A DNA stretch of 64,000 nt, taken from Chryseobacterium mucoviscidosis. Lineage in GTDB: Bacteria > Bacteroidota > Bacteroidia > Flavobacteriales > Weeksellaceae. Positions 9,208-17,791 of this stretch are shown in pieces; within the stretch, counting starts at the first letter, position 1; the number at the start of each line of letters is the position of its first letter. The stretch spans positions 62,001 to 126,000 of the forward strand of contig NZ_MVAG01000105.1 of the NCBI RefSeq assembly GCF_002177115.1, in the 5' to 3' direction. The notes beneath the pieces are model-generated. The model saw only the letters and a program-made list of their open reading frames with translations. It was not told where the DNA came from and did no database searches. Made by a program: the position numbers and the translations under genes.

Positions 9208-9408
9208 TTAATTTTTTAAATTAAAATCGTCATCACTGTCATCCTGCAGAGGTGCTTCTTCTTCCTCTTTGTAATATTTTTTAGGCTTGCTAAAAACGTA
9301 GATTACCAAAGCAATGAAGAACAGCATAAAGAAAATCAAAGCCAAAGTCTGGTAAAAGCCAGCGTTTTCGGTATTGGATAAGATGTCTTTAAAATTCTGA
9401 GGGATCAT
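9208..9408 (-). CDS. ccoQ: CcoQ-like small cbb3 subunit
   Basis: 66-aa protein with one TM helix (about residues 22-40, L-A-L-I-F-F-M-L-F-F-I-A-L-V-I-Y-V) followed by an acidic tail. Size, single helix and position between ccoNO and ccoP match CcoQ (FixQ), which stabilises the assembled oxidase. Ten to twenty bp separate it from both neighbours, so it is translated from the same transcript. Confidence 0.85.
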   Translation of the reverse strand: MIPQNFKDILSNTENAGFYQTLALIFFMLFFIALVIYVFSKPKKYYKEEEEAPLQDDSDDDFNLKN

Positions 9409-9428
9409 GATGTGAACCTTTTAATATG

Positions 9429-11687
9429 TTAGTTATTACTTGCTGTTTTGATTTCAGTTGTCTTAATATCCGTTCCTAATCTTTGAAGATAAGAGATAAG
9501 TGCTACAACTTCTTTTTTCTCTAATTCTCCTTTAGGTCTCTTCGCATAAGCTTCCTTCAAATCTGGTGCTTCAGACATAATATCTCTTACAATTTTTGAA
9601 GCCTGATTGTTTGCCCAAGAGTTGGCAGAATCAATTTCAGCTTTTGTGTAAGGTACTTCGAAAGCACTCTTCATCAGCTTCATTTTATCAACCATTTTAG
9701 ATCTGTCTAAATCTGTTGCAATTAACCAAGGGTAACGAGGCATGATAGATCCCGCAGAAGTTGATCTTGGGTTATACATGTGCTTGTAGTGCCAAGAACT
9801 TGGGTTTTTACCACCTTCTCTATGCAAATCCGGTCCGGTTCTTTTAGATCCCCAAAGGAACGGTCTGTCGTATACGAATTCCCCTGCTTTGGAGTACTGT
9901 CCGTTTTTACCGTTAAATCTTACGATCTCATCTCTGAATGGTCTTACCATTTGCGAGTGACAAGCATTACATCCTTCTCTGATATAAATATCTCTACCTT
10001 CTAATTCCAGTGGAGAATATGGTTTTACTGCCGAGATAGTAGGTACGCTCTTCTTAAGAGACAGAGTAGGAATAATTTCCACCATACTACCGATTGAAAT
10101 CGTTAATAAAGATAAAATACCTAATAATACAGGAGTTCTTTCTAACCAAAGGTGAGTTCCTTCTCCTTCTTTACGTTTTCCGCTGATGTTTGCCAATGCA
10201 GGTGCTTCAGCAGGGACATCTTTCTGGAATGATCCTTTTCTTACAGTAGCCACTAAGTTCACCACCATTACAAGAGCTCCGGAAAGATAAAGAATACCTC
10301 CCACAAATCTCATTTTATAGTAAGGAACAATAGCCGTTACAGTATCAAGCCAGTTTTTCCAAACCAAAGTTCCGTCCGGGTTGAACTGTTTCCACATCAA
10401 TCCTTGTGTAAATCCTGAGATATACATTGGAACCGCATAGAAAATAATTCCTAATGTTCCCAACCAGAAATGAAGATTTGCCAGTTTGGTAGAATATATT
10501 TTTGTTCTCCACAATATCGGTACAAGATAATAGATTACACCAAAAGCCATAAAGCCGTTCCATCCAAGTGCCCCAACGTGTACGTGACCAATAACCCAGT
10601 CTGTAAAGTGACCGATTTTGTTAATGTTTTTTGTTGCCAAAAGTGGTCCCTCGAAAGTTGCCATACCGTAGCATGTTACTGCTACAACAAAGAACTTAAG
10701 AATAGGATTTTCTCTTACTTTATCCCAAGCTCCTCTTAAGGTAAGAAGACCGTTAAGCATACCTCCCCAAGACGGAGCAATAAGCATGATAGAGAAACCG
10801 GTTCCTACTGCCTGTGCCCAAGCTGGTAATGCTGTATATTGAAGGTGGTGAGGACCAGCCCAGATATAAACGAAAATTAATGACCAGAAGTGAATGATAG
10901 ACAGTTTATAAGAGAAAACCGGTCTGTCTGCAGCTTTTGGTAAGAAGTAATACATCAAACCAAGAACAGGAGTCGTCAATACGAAAGCTACCGCATTGTG
11001 ACCATACCACCATTGTACGATGGCATCTTTTACCCCTGCATAAGCTGAGTAAGATTTCCATCCTGTGAAAGACAAAGGTACTTCAAGGTTATTGAAGATG
11101 TGCAGCATTGCTACTGCGATCCATGTACCGATGTAGAACCAGATCGCTACATAAAGGTGTCTTACTCTTCTTTTCGCAATCGTTAAGAACATATTGGCTC
11201 CGAAAATGATCCATGAGAATGCGATCAAAATATCAATCGGCCATTCGTGTTCCGCGTATTCCTTAGAAGTGTTGATTCCCATAAAGAACGTAACGTACGT
11301 TACAAGAATCATAATCTGCCATGTCCAGAAATGGATCCAGGACAATGTATCACTGTACATTCTTGTTTTCAGTAATCGCTGTAAAGAGTAATAAACTCCC
11401 ACATAAACGATATTCATTACGAATGCAAAGATTACAGTGGTTGTGTGCAACATTCTGATTCTTCCGAACCCGAACGCTCCATGAGTATTAATCAATCCCT
11501 GGATACTTCCACCTAAACTATTAATGGTTGTATCGTCTGTTCCAAAAAAGAATTCCGGAAGCTCAGGATAGAAAAGCATTAATGCCGCCGTAAGTCCGAA
11601 CAGAAATCCTATGATCCCGAAAGCAACGGTCGCATAGAGGAATGCCCGAACAATACTGTTGTCATAACTAAACTTTTGTGTTTCCAT
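9429..11687 (-). CDS. ccoN: fused cbb3 oxidase subunits I and II (CcoN-CcoO)
   Basis: Catalytic core of the high-affinity cbb3 oxidase, made as one 752-aa polypeptide. Residues 1 to about 480 are CcoN: twelve or so TM helices with the conserved His ligands for haem b, haem b3 and CuB (for example W-W-Y-G-H-N-A-V and G-P-H-H-L-Q-Y-T, and I-G-H-V-H-V-G-A). From about 515 on is CcoO: one TM helix, then a periplasmic monohaem cytochrome c with C-N-A-C-H at 573-577 and the R-P-F following it. CcoN and CcoO are separate genes in Proteobacteria; the fusion is common in Bacteroidota. Start 11687 lies 5 bp after ccoS. Confidence 0.96.
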   Translation of the reverse strand: METQKFSYDNSIVRAFLYATVAFGIIGFLFGLTAALMLFYPELPEFFFGTDDTTINSLGGSIQGLINTHGAFGFGRIRMLHTTTVIFAFVMNIVYVGVYYSLQRLLKTRMYSDTLSWIHFWTWQIMILVTYVTFFMGINTSKEYAEHEWPIDILIAFSWIIFGANMFLTIAKRRVRHLYVAIWFYIGTWIAVAMLHIFNNLEVPLSFTGWKSYSAYAGVKDAIVQWWYGHNAVAFVLTTPVLGLMYYFLPKAADRPVFSYKLSIIHFWSLIFVYIWAGPHHLQYTALPAWAQAVGTGFSIMLIAPSWGGMLNGLLTLRGAWDKVRENPILKFFVVAVTCYGMATFEGPLLATKNINKIGHFTDWVIGHVHVGALGWNGFMAFGVIYYLVPILWRTKIYSTKLANLHFWLGTLGIIFYAVPMYISGFTQGLMWKQFNPDGTLVWKNWLDTVTAIVPYYKMRFVGGILYLSGALVMVVNLVATVRKGSFQKDVPAEAPALANISGKRKEGEGTHLWLERTPVLLGILSLLTISIGSMVEIIPTLSLKKSVPTISAVKPYSPLELEGRDIYIREGCNACHSQMVRPFRDEIVRFNGKNGQYSKAGEFVYDRPFLWGSKRTGPDLHREGGKNPSSWHYKHMYNPRSTSAGSIMPRYPWLIATDLDRSKMVDKMKLMKSAFEVPYTKAEIDSANSWANNQASKIVRDIMSEAPDLKEAYAKRPKGELEKKEVVALISYLQRLGTDIKTTEIKTASNN

Positions 11688-11692
11688 ATCAA

Positions 11693-11917
11693 CTATTCAC
11701 TTTTTTCTTCAATTTTTTTCTTTTCTCCTTTTTCATCATCGCCCTCTTTGTTGCCAGATTCTTCTTTTTCCTTGATCTCATCGGAATCGAAGAGTATTCG
11801 TACAGCCGGAGACTCATCATCTTCAAACTGTCCTTTTCTGGCATACACTATAAACACGACCAGGAAAACTGCAGCCAAAGAAACGCTGCACAGGATCATT
11901 AAATATAGAATATCCAT
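11693..11917 (-). CDS. ccoS: cbb3 oxidase assembly protein CcoS
   Basis: 74-aa protein with one N-terminal TM helix (about 3-25) and the CcoS signature A-R-K-G-Q-F-E-D-D-E-S-P-A-V-R-I-L-F-D right after it. CcoS is needed for cofactor insertion into cbb3. The C-terminal ~30 residues are highly charged (E/K-rich) and lineage specific. The ORF is five bp from ccoNO. A TAATTTTG -7-like element lies only 7 nt before its ATG. Confidence 0.92.
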   Translation of the reverse strand: MDILYLMILCSVSLAAVFLVVFIVYARKGQFEDDESPAVRILFDSDEIKEKEESGNKEGDDEKGEKKKIEEKSE

Positions 11918-11924
11918 TAGACAA

Positions 11925-11932
11925 CAAAATTA
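11925..11932 (-). promoter_or_regulatory. -7 element in front of ccoS
   Basis: Minus-strand TAATTTTG (TAnnTTTG consensus) ends 7 nt before the ccoS ATG, which would give a nearly leaderless mRNA. A second match, TAAATTTG, lies at 11949-11956. No TTG at the ideal 19-20 bp spacing was found, so the call is tentative. It would allow ccoS-NO-Q-P to be transcribed apart from ccoI. Confidence 0.4.
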
Positions 11933-12026
11933 ACGTATTTTCGGGTTTCAAATTTAGTGAAAAATAATGACTTTCATCACGAAATACGGCTTTTGGCTAA
12001 TTTAAAACGAATCTAAATAAGTCTTT

Positions 12027-14408
12027 CTAAGCCCCTTTTTTAAAGTATTTTCTTCCCAGAATCCAAGTCGAAAGTGTAGTGAATGAAACCACTGTAATAG
12101 AACTTGCAGGCATAATTAAAGCGGCGAAAAGAGGATGCATGTGTCCTGTAACTGCGTAACTTAAACCAATAATGTTGTAAAGAAAACTGATTATAAATGT
12201 GATTTTCACAATCGTGATAGATCCTTTGCAGACATTCAGGTATTTATCTAAGCTTACCACTTTTTCTCCATTCATGATAACATCGGAAGAAGGGGTAAAA
12301 CTGTTGGAATCATCTGCAATCGCAATTCCTACATTGCTTTGTTTTAAAGCTCCGGCATCATTCAGTCCGTCTCCAAGCATCGCGACTTTCATGTTTTGAT
12401 TCTGAAGGTTTTGGATATAATTCAGCTTGTCTTCAGGATTTTGATTGAAAGCCATTCCTTTGTAATTCGGAATTAATTCCTTTAATTGATTTTCCTCTGA
12501 AGAATTGTCGCCACTCAGAATGAAAACTTTATATTGGGTAAGTTTTTTAAACAAATCTTTTAAGTTCTCGCGGTATTCATTTTTAAAGATGAATTTCCCT
12601 AAAAATTCATTGTTTTTACTGATGTAAACGGCTGTTTCAAGATTTTTTGATTCCTGATCATTATAACTCGCAGAACCGATTTTATAAACATTTCCACGTA
12701 CACTTGCTTCGTAACCCTTTCCTGAAATTTCCTGAAAATTTTCAACCGGGAAATATTCATCTTTTACCTCTATGAATTCGTATAAGGATTTTGAAAGCGG
12801 ATGATTGGAATTTTTTAGTAACGTTTTGATATTCAGTAAATCAAATTCTTTTATTTCAGCGCCTTCAAATTTAATATTTGATTTTTTTCTGTGCGTAATA
12901 GTTCCGGTTTTATCAAAAACAATTGTGTCTAATTTGGCGATTTTCTCAATTGTTAAAGTGTCTTTTACGTAAAATTTATTTCTGCCCAGAATCCTCATAA
13001 TGTGCCCGAATGTAAACGGAGCAGACAAAGCAAGCGCACAAGGACACGCGATGATAAGAATTGCAGAAATTACCTGAAACATTTTCTCCAGATCTACGGT
13101 ATACCAATAGATTGCTGAAAGTAATGCGATTCCTAAAATGATAAAAGTGAAGTATTTACTGATGTTGTTCGTTAACGTATCAAGTCCGGTTTCATGTTTT
13201 TTGAAGGCTTCTTTATTCCAAAGCTGGGTAAGATAACTTTGATCTACATTTTTAATCACTTCAAGTTCCAATGATGATCCGATCTGTTTTCCTCCGGCGA
13301 AAATTTTATCTCCCGGCTGTTTGCTGATGCTTTCGCTTTCTCCGGTAATGAAACTGTTGTCAATATTACCTTCACCATTAATCAGAATAGCATCTACCGG
13401 AATGATCTCCTGATTTCTTACCAAAATCCGGTCGCCGACTTTAACCTCAGAAAGCAGAATATTTTCCTGTTTTCCTTCAAAATCAACTTTTGTAACGGCA
13501 ATCGGATAGAAAGATTTGTAATCTCTGTCGTATGAAAGCGCGTTGTACGTTCTTTTCTGAAAGATTTTACCCAAAAGCATGAAGAACAAAAGTCCGCACA
13601 AAGTATCAAAATATCCGGGACCGTAATTCGTGGCAACTTCATATAAACTTCGCCCGAAAAGCACAATAATACCCAAAACAATCGGAACATCAATATTCAC
13701 AATTTTATTTTTCAGACCGTACCAGGCAGATTTGTAATAATCTGAAGCAGAATATACCACGACAGGAATTGCCAAAAGACACATCAAGGCCCTGAAAAGC
13801 CCTTTGTAATGCTCCATCCAGTAATCTTCTCCGCCTACATACTCAGGAAAAGCAAGGAACATCCCGTTTCCAAAGGCAAAAGCCGCAATGGCAAATTTTA
13901 CAAGTAATGATTTGTCTAAATTTTCAACGTTTTTATCGGCGGTTTCCAGACTGATAACCGGTTTGTAGCCTAAATTTGTTAAAAAATTAGCTAATTCGCT
14001 TAATTTTAAATCGTTATGATTAAAAGAGATCTGTAAGGTCTTTCTGGTGAAGTTAACCTGAGAATATTTGATGTTTTTGTTCAGTGTATGAAGACTTTCC
14101 AAAAGCCATATACAAGAAGAACAATGGATTACAGGAATTTTAAAAGTGACTAAACTTGTGCTTCCTTCAGAAAAATCCGTTACCTTTTCAAAAATTTCAG
14201 GAGTGTCGAGATATTCAAACTGTGAAGAACTTTCGTCTGGACGGATTCCTGCACGTTTATTTAATTCATAAAAATTACTTAAGTTGTTCGTATTCAGAAT
14301 TTCATAAACAGATTTGCAACCGTTGCAGCAGAAAGTCTTTTCATCAAACAAAATTCTTTCCTTTTCGATCCCTTGACCACAATGAAAACAGTTCTCGCTC
14401 ACCTTCAT
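12027..14408 (-). CDS. ccoI: copper-transporting P1B-type ATPase CcoI (FixI)
   Basis: Heavy-metal P-type ATPase of 793 aa; the CcoI/FixI group exports copper toward cbb3 assembly. The N-terminus carries an extra metal-binding domain with C-F-H-C (Cys7/Cys10) and C-C-N-G-C (27-31), then a degenerate HMA domain with C-S-S-C (96-99). The membrane CPC motif is at 455-457, the phosphorylated Asp in D-K-T-G at 499, and the hinge G-D-G-L-N-D near 690. Eight TM helices are expected and visible. The gene is separated from ccoS by 109 bp and is divergent from the Crp/Fnr-type gene. Confidence 0.95.
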   Translation of the reverse strand: MKVSENCFHCGQGIEKERILFDEKTFCCNGCKSVYEILNTNNLSNFYELNKRAGIRPDESSSQFEYLDTPEIFEKVTDFSEGSTSLVTFKIPVIHCSSCIWLLESLHTLNKNIKYSQVNFTRKTLQISFNHNDLKLSELANFLTNLGYKPVISLETADKNVENLDKSLLVKFAIAAFAFGNGMFLAFPEYVGGEDYWMEHYKGLFRALMCLLAIPVVVYSASDYYKSAWYGLKNKIVNIDVPIVLGIIVLFGRSLYEVATNYGPGYFDTLCGLLFFMLLGKIFQKRTYNALSYDRDYKSFYPIAVTKVDFEGKQENILLSEVKVGDRILVRNQEIIPVDAILINGEGNIDNSFITGESESISKQPGDKIFAGGKQIGSSLELEVIKNVDQSYLTQLWNKEAFKKHETGLDTLTNNISKYFTFIILGIALLSAIYWYTVDLEKMFQVISAILIIACPCALALSAPFTFGHIMRILGRNKFYVKDTLTIEKIAKLDTIVFDKTGTITHRKKSNIKFEGAEIKEFDLLNIKTLLKNSNHPLSKSLYEFIEVKDEYFPVENFQEISGKGYEASVRGNVYKIGSASYNDQESKNLETAVYISKNNEFLGKFIFKNEYRENLKDLFKKLTQYKVFILSGDNSSEENQLKELIPNYKGMAFNQNPEDKLNYIQNLQNQNMKVAMLGDGLNDAGALKQSNVGIAIADDSNSFTPSSDVIMNGEKVVSLDKYLNVCKGSITIVKITFIISFLYNIIGLSYAVTGHMHPLFAALIMPASSITVVSFTTLSTWILGRKYFKKGA

Positions 14409-14422
14409 AAATTATTGAACTA

Positions 14423-14430
14423 CAAAATTA
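14423..14430 (-). promoter_or_regulatory. -7 element of ccoI
   Basis: Minus-strand TAATTTTG, a TAnnTTTG match, ends 14 nt before the ccoI ATG at 14408. No convincing -33 TTG is seen at the right distance. I also saw no classical FNR palindrome (TTGAT-N4-ATCAA) in this 71-bp divergent region. Confidence 0.4.
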
Positions 14431-14441
14431 TAACAATTTTT

Positions 14442-14473
14442 TTTGTTTATCGAGTTAAAAAGTTCTATTTTTG
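14442..14473 (+). promoter_or_regulatory. promoter of the Crp/Fnr-type regulator
   Basis: TTTG at 14442-14445, a 20-bp spacer, and TATTTTTG at 14466-14473 match the flavobacterial promoter consensus. The transcript would start at about 14477, i.e. right at the ATG at 14480 or 15 nt before the ATG at 14492. Confidence 0.65.
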
Positions 14474-14491
14474 TGATAAATGTCATATAAA

Positions 14492-15205
14492 ATGTCGCAG
14501 GAACAACAAATTGCAATCGAGGAGAGGTTCGCAAGAGTTTTTAATGATAAATCATTCAAGGAAAGGCTTTCCAGTGCTGATTTTGAAAAATACATTAACG
14601 CTAAAAAGAAACTGAGTTTTCAAAAACACGAAACTATTTTCGAAGACGGGGAAACGCCAAAAGGTGTGTTCGTTCTTGAAAAAGGAGCAGCGAAATTATC
14701 AAAATCAGGAGCTTTCGGGAAAGATCAGATCCTGAGATTCATTAAAGAAGGCGACATCATCGGTTACCGTTCTTTGCTTTGCGGAGAAAATTTTCAGGCG
14801 AAAGCAGAAGCCATGACGGATATTGAAGCTACTTTTTTACCGGCGGATATTTTTATGTATCTGTTGGAAGTAGATTCTCAGCTTTCCTTTGTGATGCTTC
14901 AGAAAATCGCTTATGAACTGGGAGAATCTTCCAATACCATTACTTTCCTTGCTCAGAAAACCGTAAGAGAAAGACTCGCGGAAATTCTTCTGTTATTAGA
15001 ACAGAAATTAGGAGTTGATCCGGAAGGATTTATTAAAATTTCTTTAACAAGAGAAGAAATCGCCAATATCATCGGAACCGCAACCGAAAGTGCAATCCGT
15101 CTGATCTCCGAATTCAAAGGAGATCATCTCATCGAGGTAGACGGAAGAAACATCAAAATTCTCAACCACGACAAATTAATGAAACTAGGTCACGTAGTTT
15201 TATAA
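14492..15205 (+). CDS. Crp/Fnr-family transcriptional regulator (no Fe-S cluster)
   Basis: Transcription factor with an N-terminal cyclic-nucleotide-binding fold (about residues 25-140) and a C-terminal winged helix (about 165-230). The recognition helix reads T-A-T-E-S-A-I-R: the Glu and Arg of the FNR E-x-x-S-R motif are kept, the Ser is Ile. The only Cys is in L-L-C-G-E, so the N-terminal cysteine cluster of true FNR is missing and direct oxygen sensing by 4Fe-4S is unlikely. It is divergent from ccoI, so I infer it controls the cbb3 cluster. ATG 14480 would add four residues; I chose 14492 because the predicted transcript start falls at the first ATG. Confidence 0.88.
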   Translation: MSQEQQIAIEERFARVFNDKSFKERLSSADFEKYINAKKKLSFQKHETIFEDGETPKGVFVLEKGAAKLSKSGAFGKDQILRFIKEGDIIGYRSLLCGENFQAKAEAMTDIEATFLPADIFMYLLEVDSQLSFVMLQKIAYELGESSNTITFLAQKTVRERLAEILLLLEQKLGVDPEGFIKISLTREEIANIIGTATESAIRLISEFKGDHLIEVDGRNIKILNHDKLMKLGHVVL

Positions 15206-15219
15206 ATCATACAAACTTG

Positions 15220-15245
15220 AAGTCGGCTAAATGCCGACTTTTAAC
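15220..15245 (+). terminator. intrinsic terminator after the Crp/Fnr-type gene
   Basis: AAGTCGGC (15220-15227) pairs with GCCGACTT (15233-15240) around TAAAT, followed by TTTTAACTTTT. It separates the regulator from panB. Confidence 0.8.
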
Positions 15246-15265
15246 TTTTAAAAAATAGATACATT

Positions 15266-16081
15266 ATGTCTGTTCATTCTGAAATTAAAAAAGTTACAAC
15301 TGAAACCTTGCGTAAAATGAAATTCGACAAGGAAAAAATAACGATGCTTACGGCATACGATTATACCACTGCGAAAATGGTGGATGCGGGAGGAATTGAT
15401 GCGGTTTTGATCGGAGATTCTGCGGCAAACGTAATGGCGGGTTTTGAAACCACATTGCCAATTACTCTGGATCAGATGATTTACCATTCTCAAAGTGTAG
15501 TCAGAGGAACCGACAGAGCTTTGGTAGTTGCCGATTTACCTTTCGGAACGTATCAGAGTAATCCCGAAAAAGCTTTGGAATCCGCCGTAAGAATGATGAA
15601 AGAAGGAGGAGCTCATGCAGTGAAAATTGAAGGCGGGAAAGAAATTTCAAAATCAATTAAAAAAATTATCAACGCAGGAATTCCTGTAATGGGACATTTG
15701 GGATTAACACCACAATCGATCTATAAATTCGGAACATATAAAGTAAGAGCCAAAGAAGAGGCAGAAGCAGAAAAATTAATTGCTGATGCGCAGCTTTTGG
15801 AAGAATTGGGGTGTTTTGCTGTGGTTTTGGAAAAAATACCGGCAGATTTAGCTAAAAAAGTAACCGAATCTATTTCTATTCCAACCATCGGAATCGGAGC
15901 TGGAGCGCATTGCGACGGACAGGTTTTGGTGTACCATGATATGGTGGGAATGAACAAAGGCTTCAGCCCAAAATTTTTAAGAAGATATCTGGATTTGTAT
16001 ACAGAAATCACCGGAGCAGTTGCGCAATACGTGAAAGATGTGAAAACTCAGGAATTTCCTAACCAAAACGAAAGCTATTAA
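15266..16081 (+). CDS. panB: 3-methyl-2-oxobutanoate hydroxymethyltransferase
   Basis: First committed step of pantothenate (vitamin B5) synthesis: transfers a hydroxymethyl group from 5,10-methylene-THF to ketoisovalerate giving ketopantoate. TIM-barrel protein of 271 aa, normal length. Seen motifs: [11 protein letters not shown] near residue 28, G-D-S-A-A-N-V (Asp metal ligand) near 52, V-K-I-E-G-G near 120, G-H-L-G-L-T-P-Q near 145 and [12 protein letters not shown] near 210. Its stop overlaps the next ATG (TAATG at 16079-16083), so translation is coupled to the small membrane protein. Confidence 0.96.
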   Translation: MSVHSEIKKVTTETLRKMKFDKEKITMLTAYDYTTAKMVDAGGIDAVLIGDSAANVMAGFETTLPITLDQMIYHSQSVVRGTDRALVVADLPFGTYQSNPEKALESAVRMMKEGGAHAVKIEGGKEISKSIKKIINAGIPVMGHLGLTPQSIYKFGTYKVRAKEEAEAEKLIADAQLLEELGCFAVVLEKIPADLAKKVTESISIPTIGIGAGAHCDGQVLVYHDMVGMNKGFSPKFLRRYLDLYTEITGAVAQYVKDVKTQEFPNQNESY

Positions 16082-16410
16082 TGGATCGCCAAAAACTTCA
16101 GACTATTCAGGGGGTTATTTCCATTTTAGCCGTAATTTGTCTTGCGGTGGGATGGTTTAATCTTTTTTCTCCCGATATTAACGAACTTCTTTCAAAGAGA
16201 ATATTTTACATCATCGTAGGAGTGAGCTTCATTTTACAGGCTCCTTTATTGCTGAACAGGAAATTTGTTTATCCGATGTATGCCGCTGCAGCACTGTGCA
16301 TTATTGGCGCATTTTTACCTTACGAATCGAATCTTACAGGAATGAAAACCATCGGTCTTTTGGCAGGGGTAATTATTTCTTTTGCCAACAGATCCAATTA
16401 CCGTCAGTAG
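16081..16410 (+). CDS. small four-helix membrane protein, unknown function
   Basis: 109 aa with four hydrophobic segments (about 12-30, 42-60, 65-80, 86-103) joined by short loops. I do not recognise a named family. The start overlaps the panB stop by one base and the pseudouridine synthase starts 3 bp after its stop, so it is part of a three-gene unit, but nothing in the protein links it to either function. Confidence 0.75.
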   Translation: MDRQKLQTIQGVISILAVICLAVGWFNLFSPDINELLSKRIFYIIVGVSFILQAPLLLNRKFVYPMYAAAALCIIGAFLPYESNLTGMKTIGLLAGVIISFANRSNYRQ

Positions 16411-16413
16411 AAC

Positions 16414-17091
16414 ATGGAAGAACAGATTGTTTATGAAGACAACCATCTTCTCGTAATCAATAAAAAAGTCGGACAGCTTGTACAGGGCGACAAAACCGGC
16501 GATGATTCTTTACTGGAATTAATTAAAGATTTTATAAAAAAAAGAGATGACAAACCGGGAAATGTGTTTCTCGGTTTGGTTCATCGTATTGACAGGCCGA
16601 CTTCAGGTCTTGTTATTTATGCTAAAACTTCCAAAGCACTTTCCCGTCTCACGCAGATGGTGAAAAACCATGAAGTAAAAAAAACATATTGGGCAGTTGT
16701 CGCAAAAGAGATGATTCCCAAAACGCAGAGATTGGTTCACTATTTAAAGAAAAACGAAAAGAATAACAAAGCCATTGTTTTTCCAAAAGCAACCGAAGGA
16801 GCAAAAGAAGCTATTCTTACGTACAATGTAATTAAAACGTTAGACAATTATCTTCTTCTTGAAATTGATCTTGAAACAGGAAGACATCACCAGATCAGGG
16901 CGCAGTTGTCAAAAACTGGAGTTCCCATTAAAGGCGATCTGAAATACGGTTCGCCGCGTTCCAATACAGATGGTGGAATTAACCTTCACGCCAGAAAACT
17001 CGAGTTCATTCATCCTGTTACAAAGGAAAAAATAGAAATTACGGCTCCTGTTCCGCAAAATGATGCCATTTGGAGAGCCTGCGAAGAATAA
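16414..17091 (+). CDS. RluA-family RNA pseudouridine synthase
   Basis: Isomerises uridine to pseudouridine in rRNA or tRNA. The catalytic Asp lies in G-L-V-H-R-I-D-R-P-T-S-G (around residues 55-66), followed by the I-Y-A-K-T motif and E-I-D-L-E-T-G-R-H-H-Q-I-R-A-Q, both typical of the RluA group. At 225 aa it is a short form with no N-terminal S4 domain, like RluA/TruC-type enzymes. The target position cannot be read from sequence. Follows the membrane-protein gene after 3 bp. Confidence 0.92.
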   Translation: MEEQIVYEDNHLLVINKKVGQLVQGDKTGDDSLLELIKDFIKKRDDKPGNVFLGLVHRIDRPTSGLVIYAKTSKALSRLTQMVKNHEVKKTYWAVVAKEMIPKTQRLVHYLKKNEKNNKAIVFPKATEGAKEAILTYNVIKTLDNYLLLEIDLETGRHHQIRAQLSKTGVPIKGDLKYGSPRSNTDGGINLHARKLEFIHPVTKEKIEITAPVPQNDAIWRACEE

Positions 17092-17189
17092 ATTTCCGTA
17101 AAAACACTTACCCAAAAACAGGGATTTTACTGTAATGATTATTGTTTTTTAGAAATAGTTTTACACTATCAATCTAAAGAACAATAATC

Positions 17190-17777
17190 ATGCTTACATT
17201 GGGACAACTTAAAGAAGCTACCTGCTCAAAAACTGCATATGCTTCGCAATTCTTACCGTACGTTACAGTAACATGTGATAAATTTTCCATCAACACGCCT
17301 TCACGAATGCTTAACTTTCTTGCACAGGTCGGTCACGAAAGCGGTGGATTATTTTACACCGAAGAACTCGCGAGTGGAAGCGCTTATGAAGGGAGAGCAG
17401 ATTTAGGAAATACCCAGAAAGGAGATGGGGTAAAATTTAAAGGAAGAGGGCTCATTCAGATTACCGGAAGAGCCAATTATAAAGCCGTTTCATTGGCTTT
17501 AGGAACTGATTTTGTAACAAATCCTACATTTTTAGGAGGTAAAAATGTTACGAAATGTAATGCTGTCCAACTCAAAAACGCAGCAGAAAGTGCGGGTTGG
17601 TTCTGGAACAGCAGAAAATTGAATGCTTTGGCAGATCAGATTGACATTACCAAAAGCATTGATACCGGAAATAATCTGGTTGTTTTCAAAAAAATCACAA
17701 AAGCCATTAACGGAGGGTACAACGGCTTGCCCGACAGACTGAACCGTTATAAAGCAGGGTTAAGTTATTTCCTTTAA
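17190..17777 (+). CDS. glycoside hydrolase family 19 protein (chitinase/endolysin-like)
   Basis: GH19 enzymes cleave beta-1,4 links in chitin or peptidoglycan. The catalytic region is clear: L-A-Q-V-G-H-E-S-G-G-L-F-Y-T-E-E (about residues 44-59, with two Glu candidates), then K-F-K-G-R-G-L-I-Q-I-T-G-R-A-N-Y (86-101) and a late F-x-x-I-T-K-A-I-N-G-G-Y-N-G-L. Length 195 aa means a bare catalytic domain. There is no signal peptide or binding module, which is like phage or bacteriocin-type endolysins, but no holin or phage gene is nearby. The role could be cell-wall turnover, lysis or a type VI-like effector; unresolved. Confidence 0.85.
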   Translation: MLTLGQLKEATCSKTAYASQFLPYVTVTCDKFSINTPSRMLNFLAQVGHESGGLFYTEELASGSAYEGRADLGNTQKGDGVKFKGRGLIQITGRANYKAVSLALGTDFVTNPTFLGGKNVTKCNAVQLKNAAESAGWFWNSRKLNALADQIDITKSIDTGNNLVVFKKITKAINGGYNGLPDRLNRYKAGLSYFL

Positions 17778-17791
17778 TTAAAACAATTGCT

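Noticed and set aside
17190..17777. GH19 gene as evidence of a prophage
   Set aside because: No phage structural, portal, terminase, holin or integrase gene in the window.
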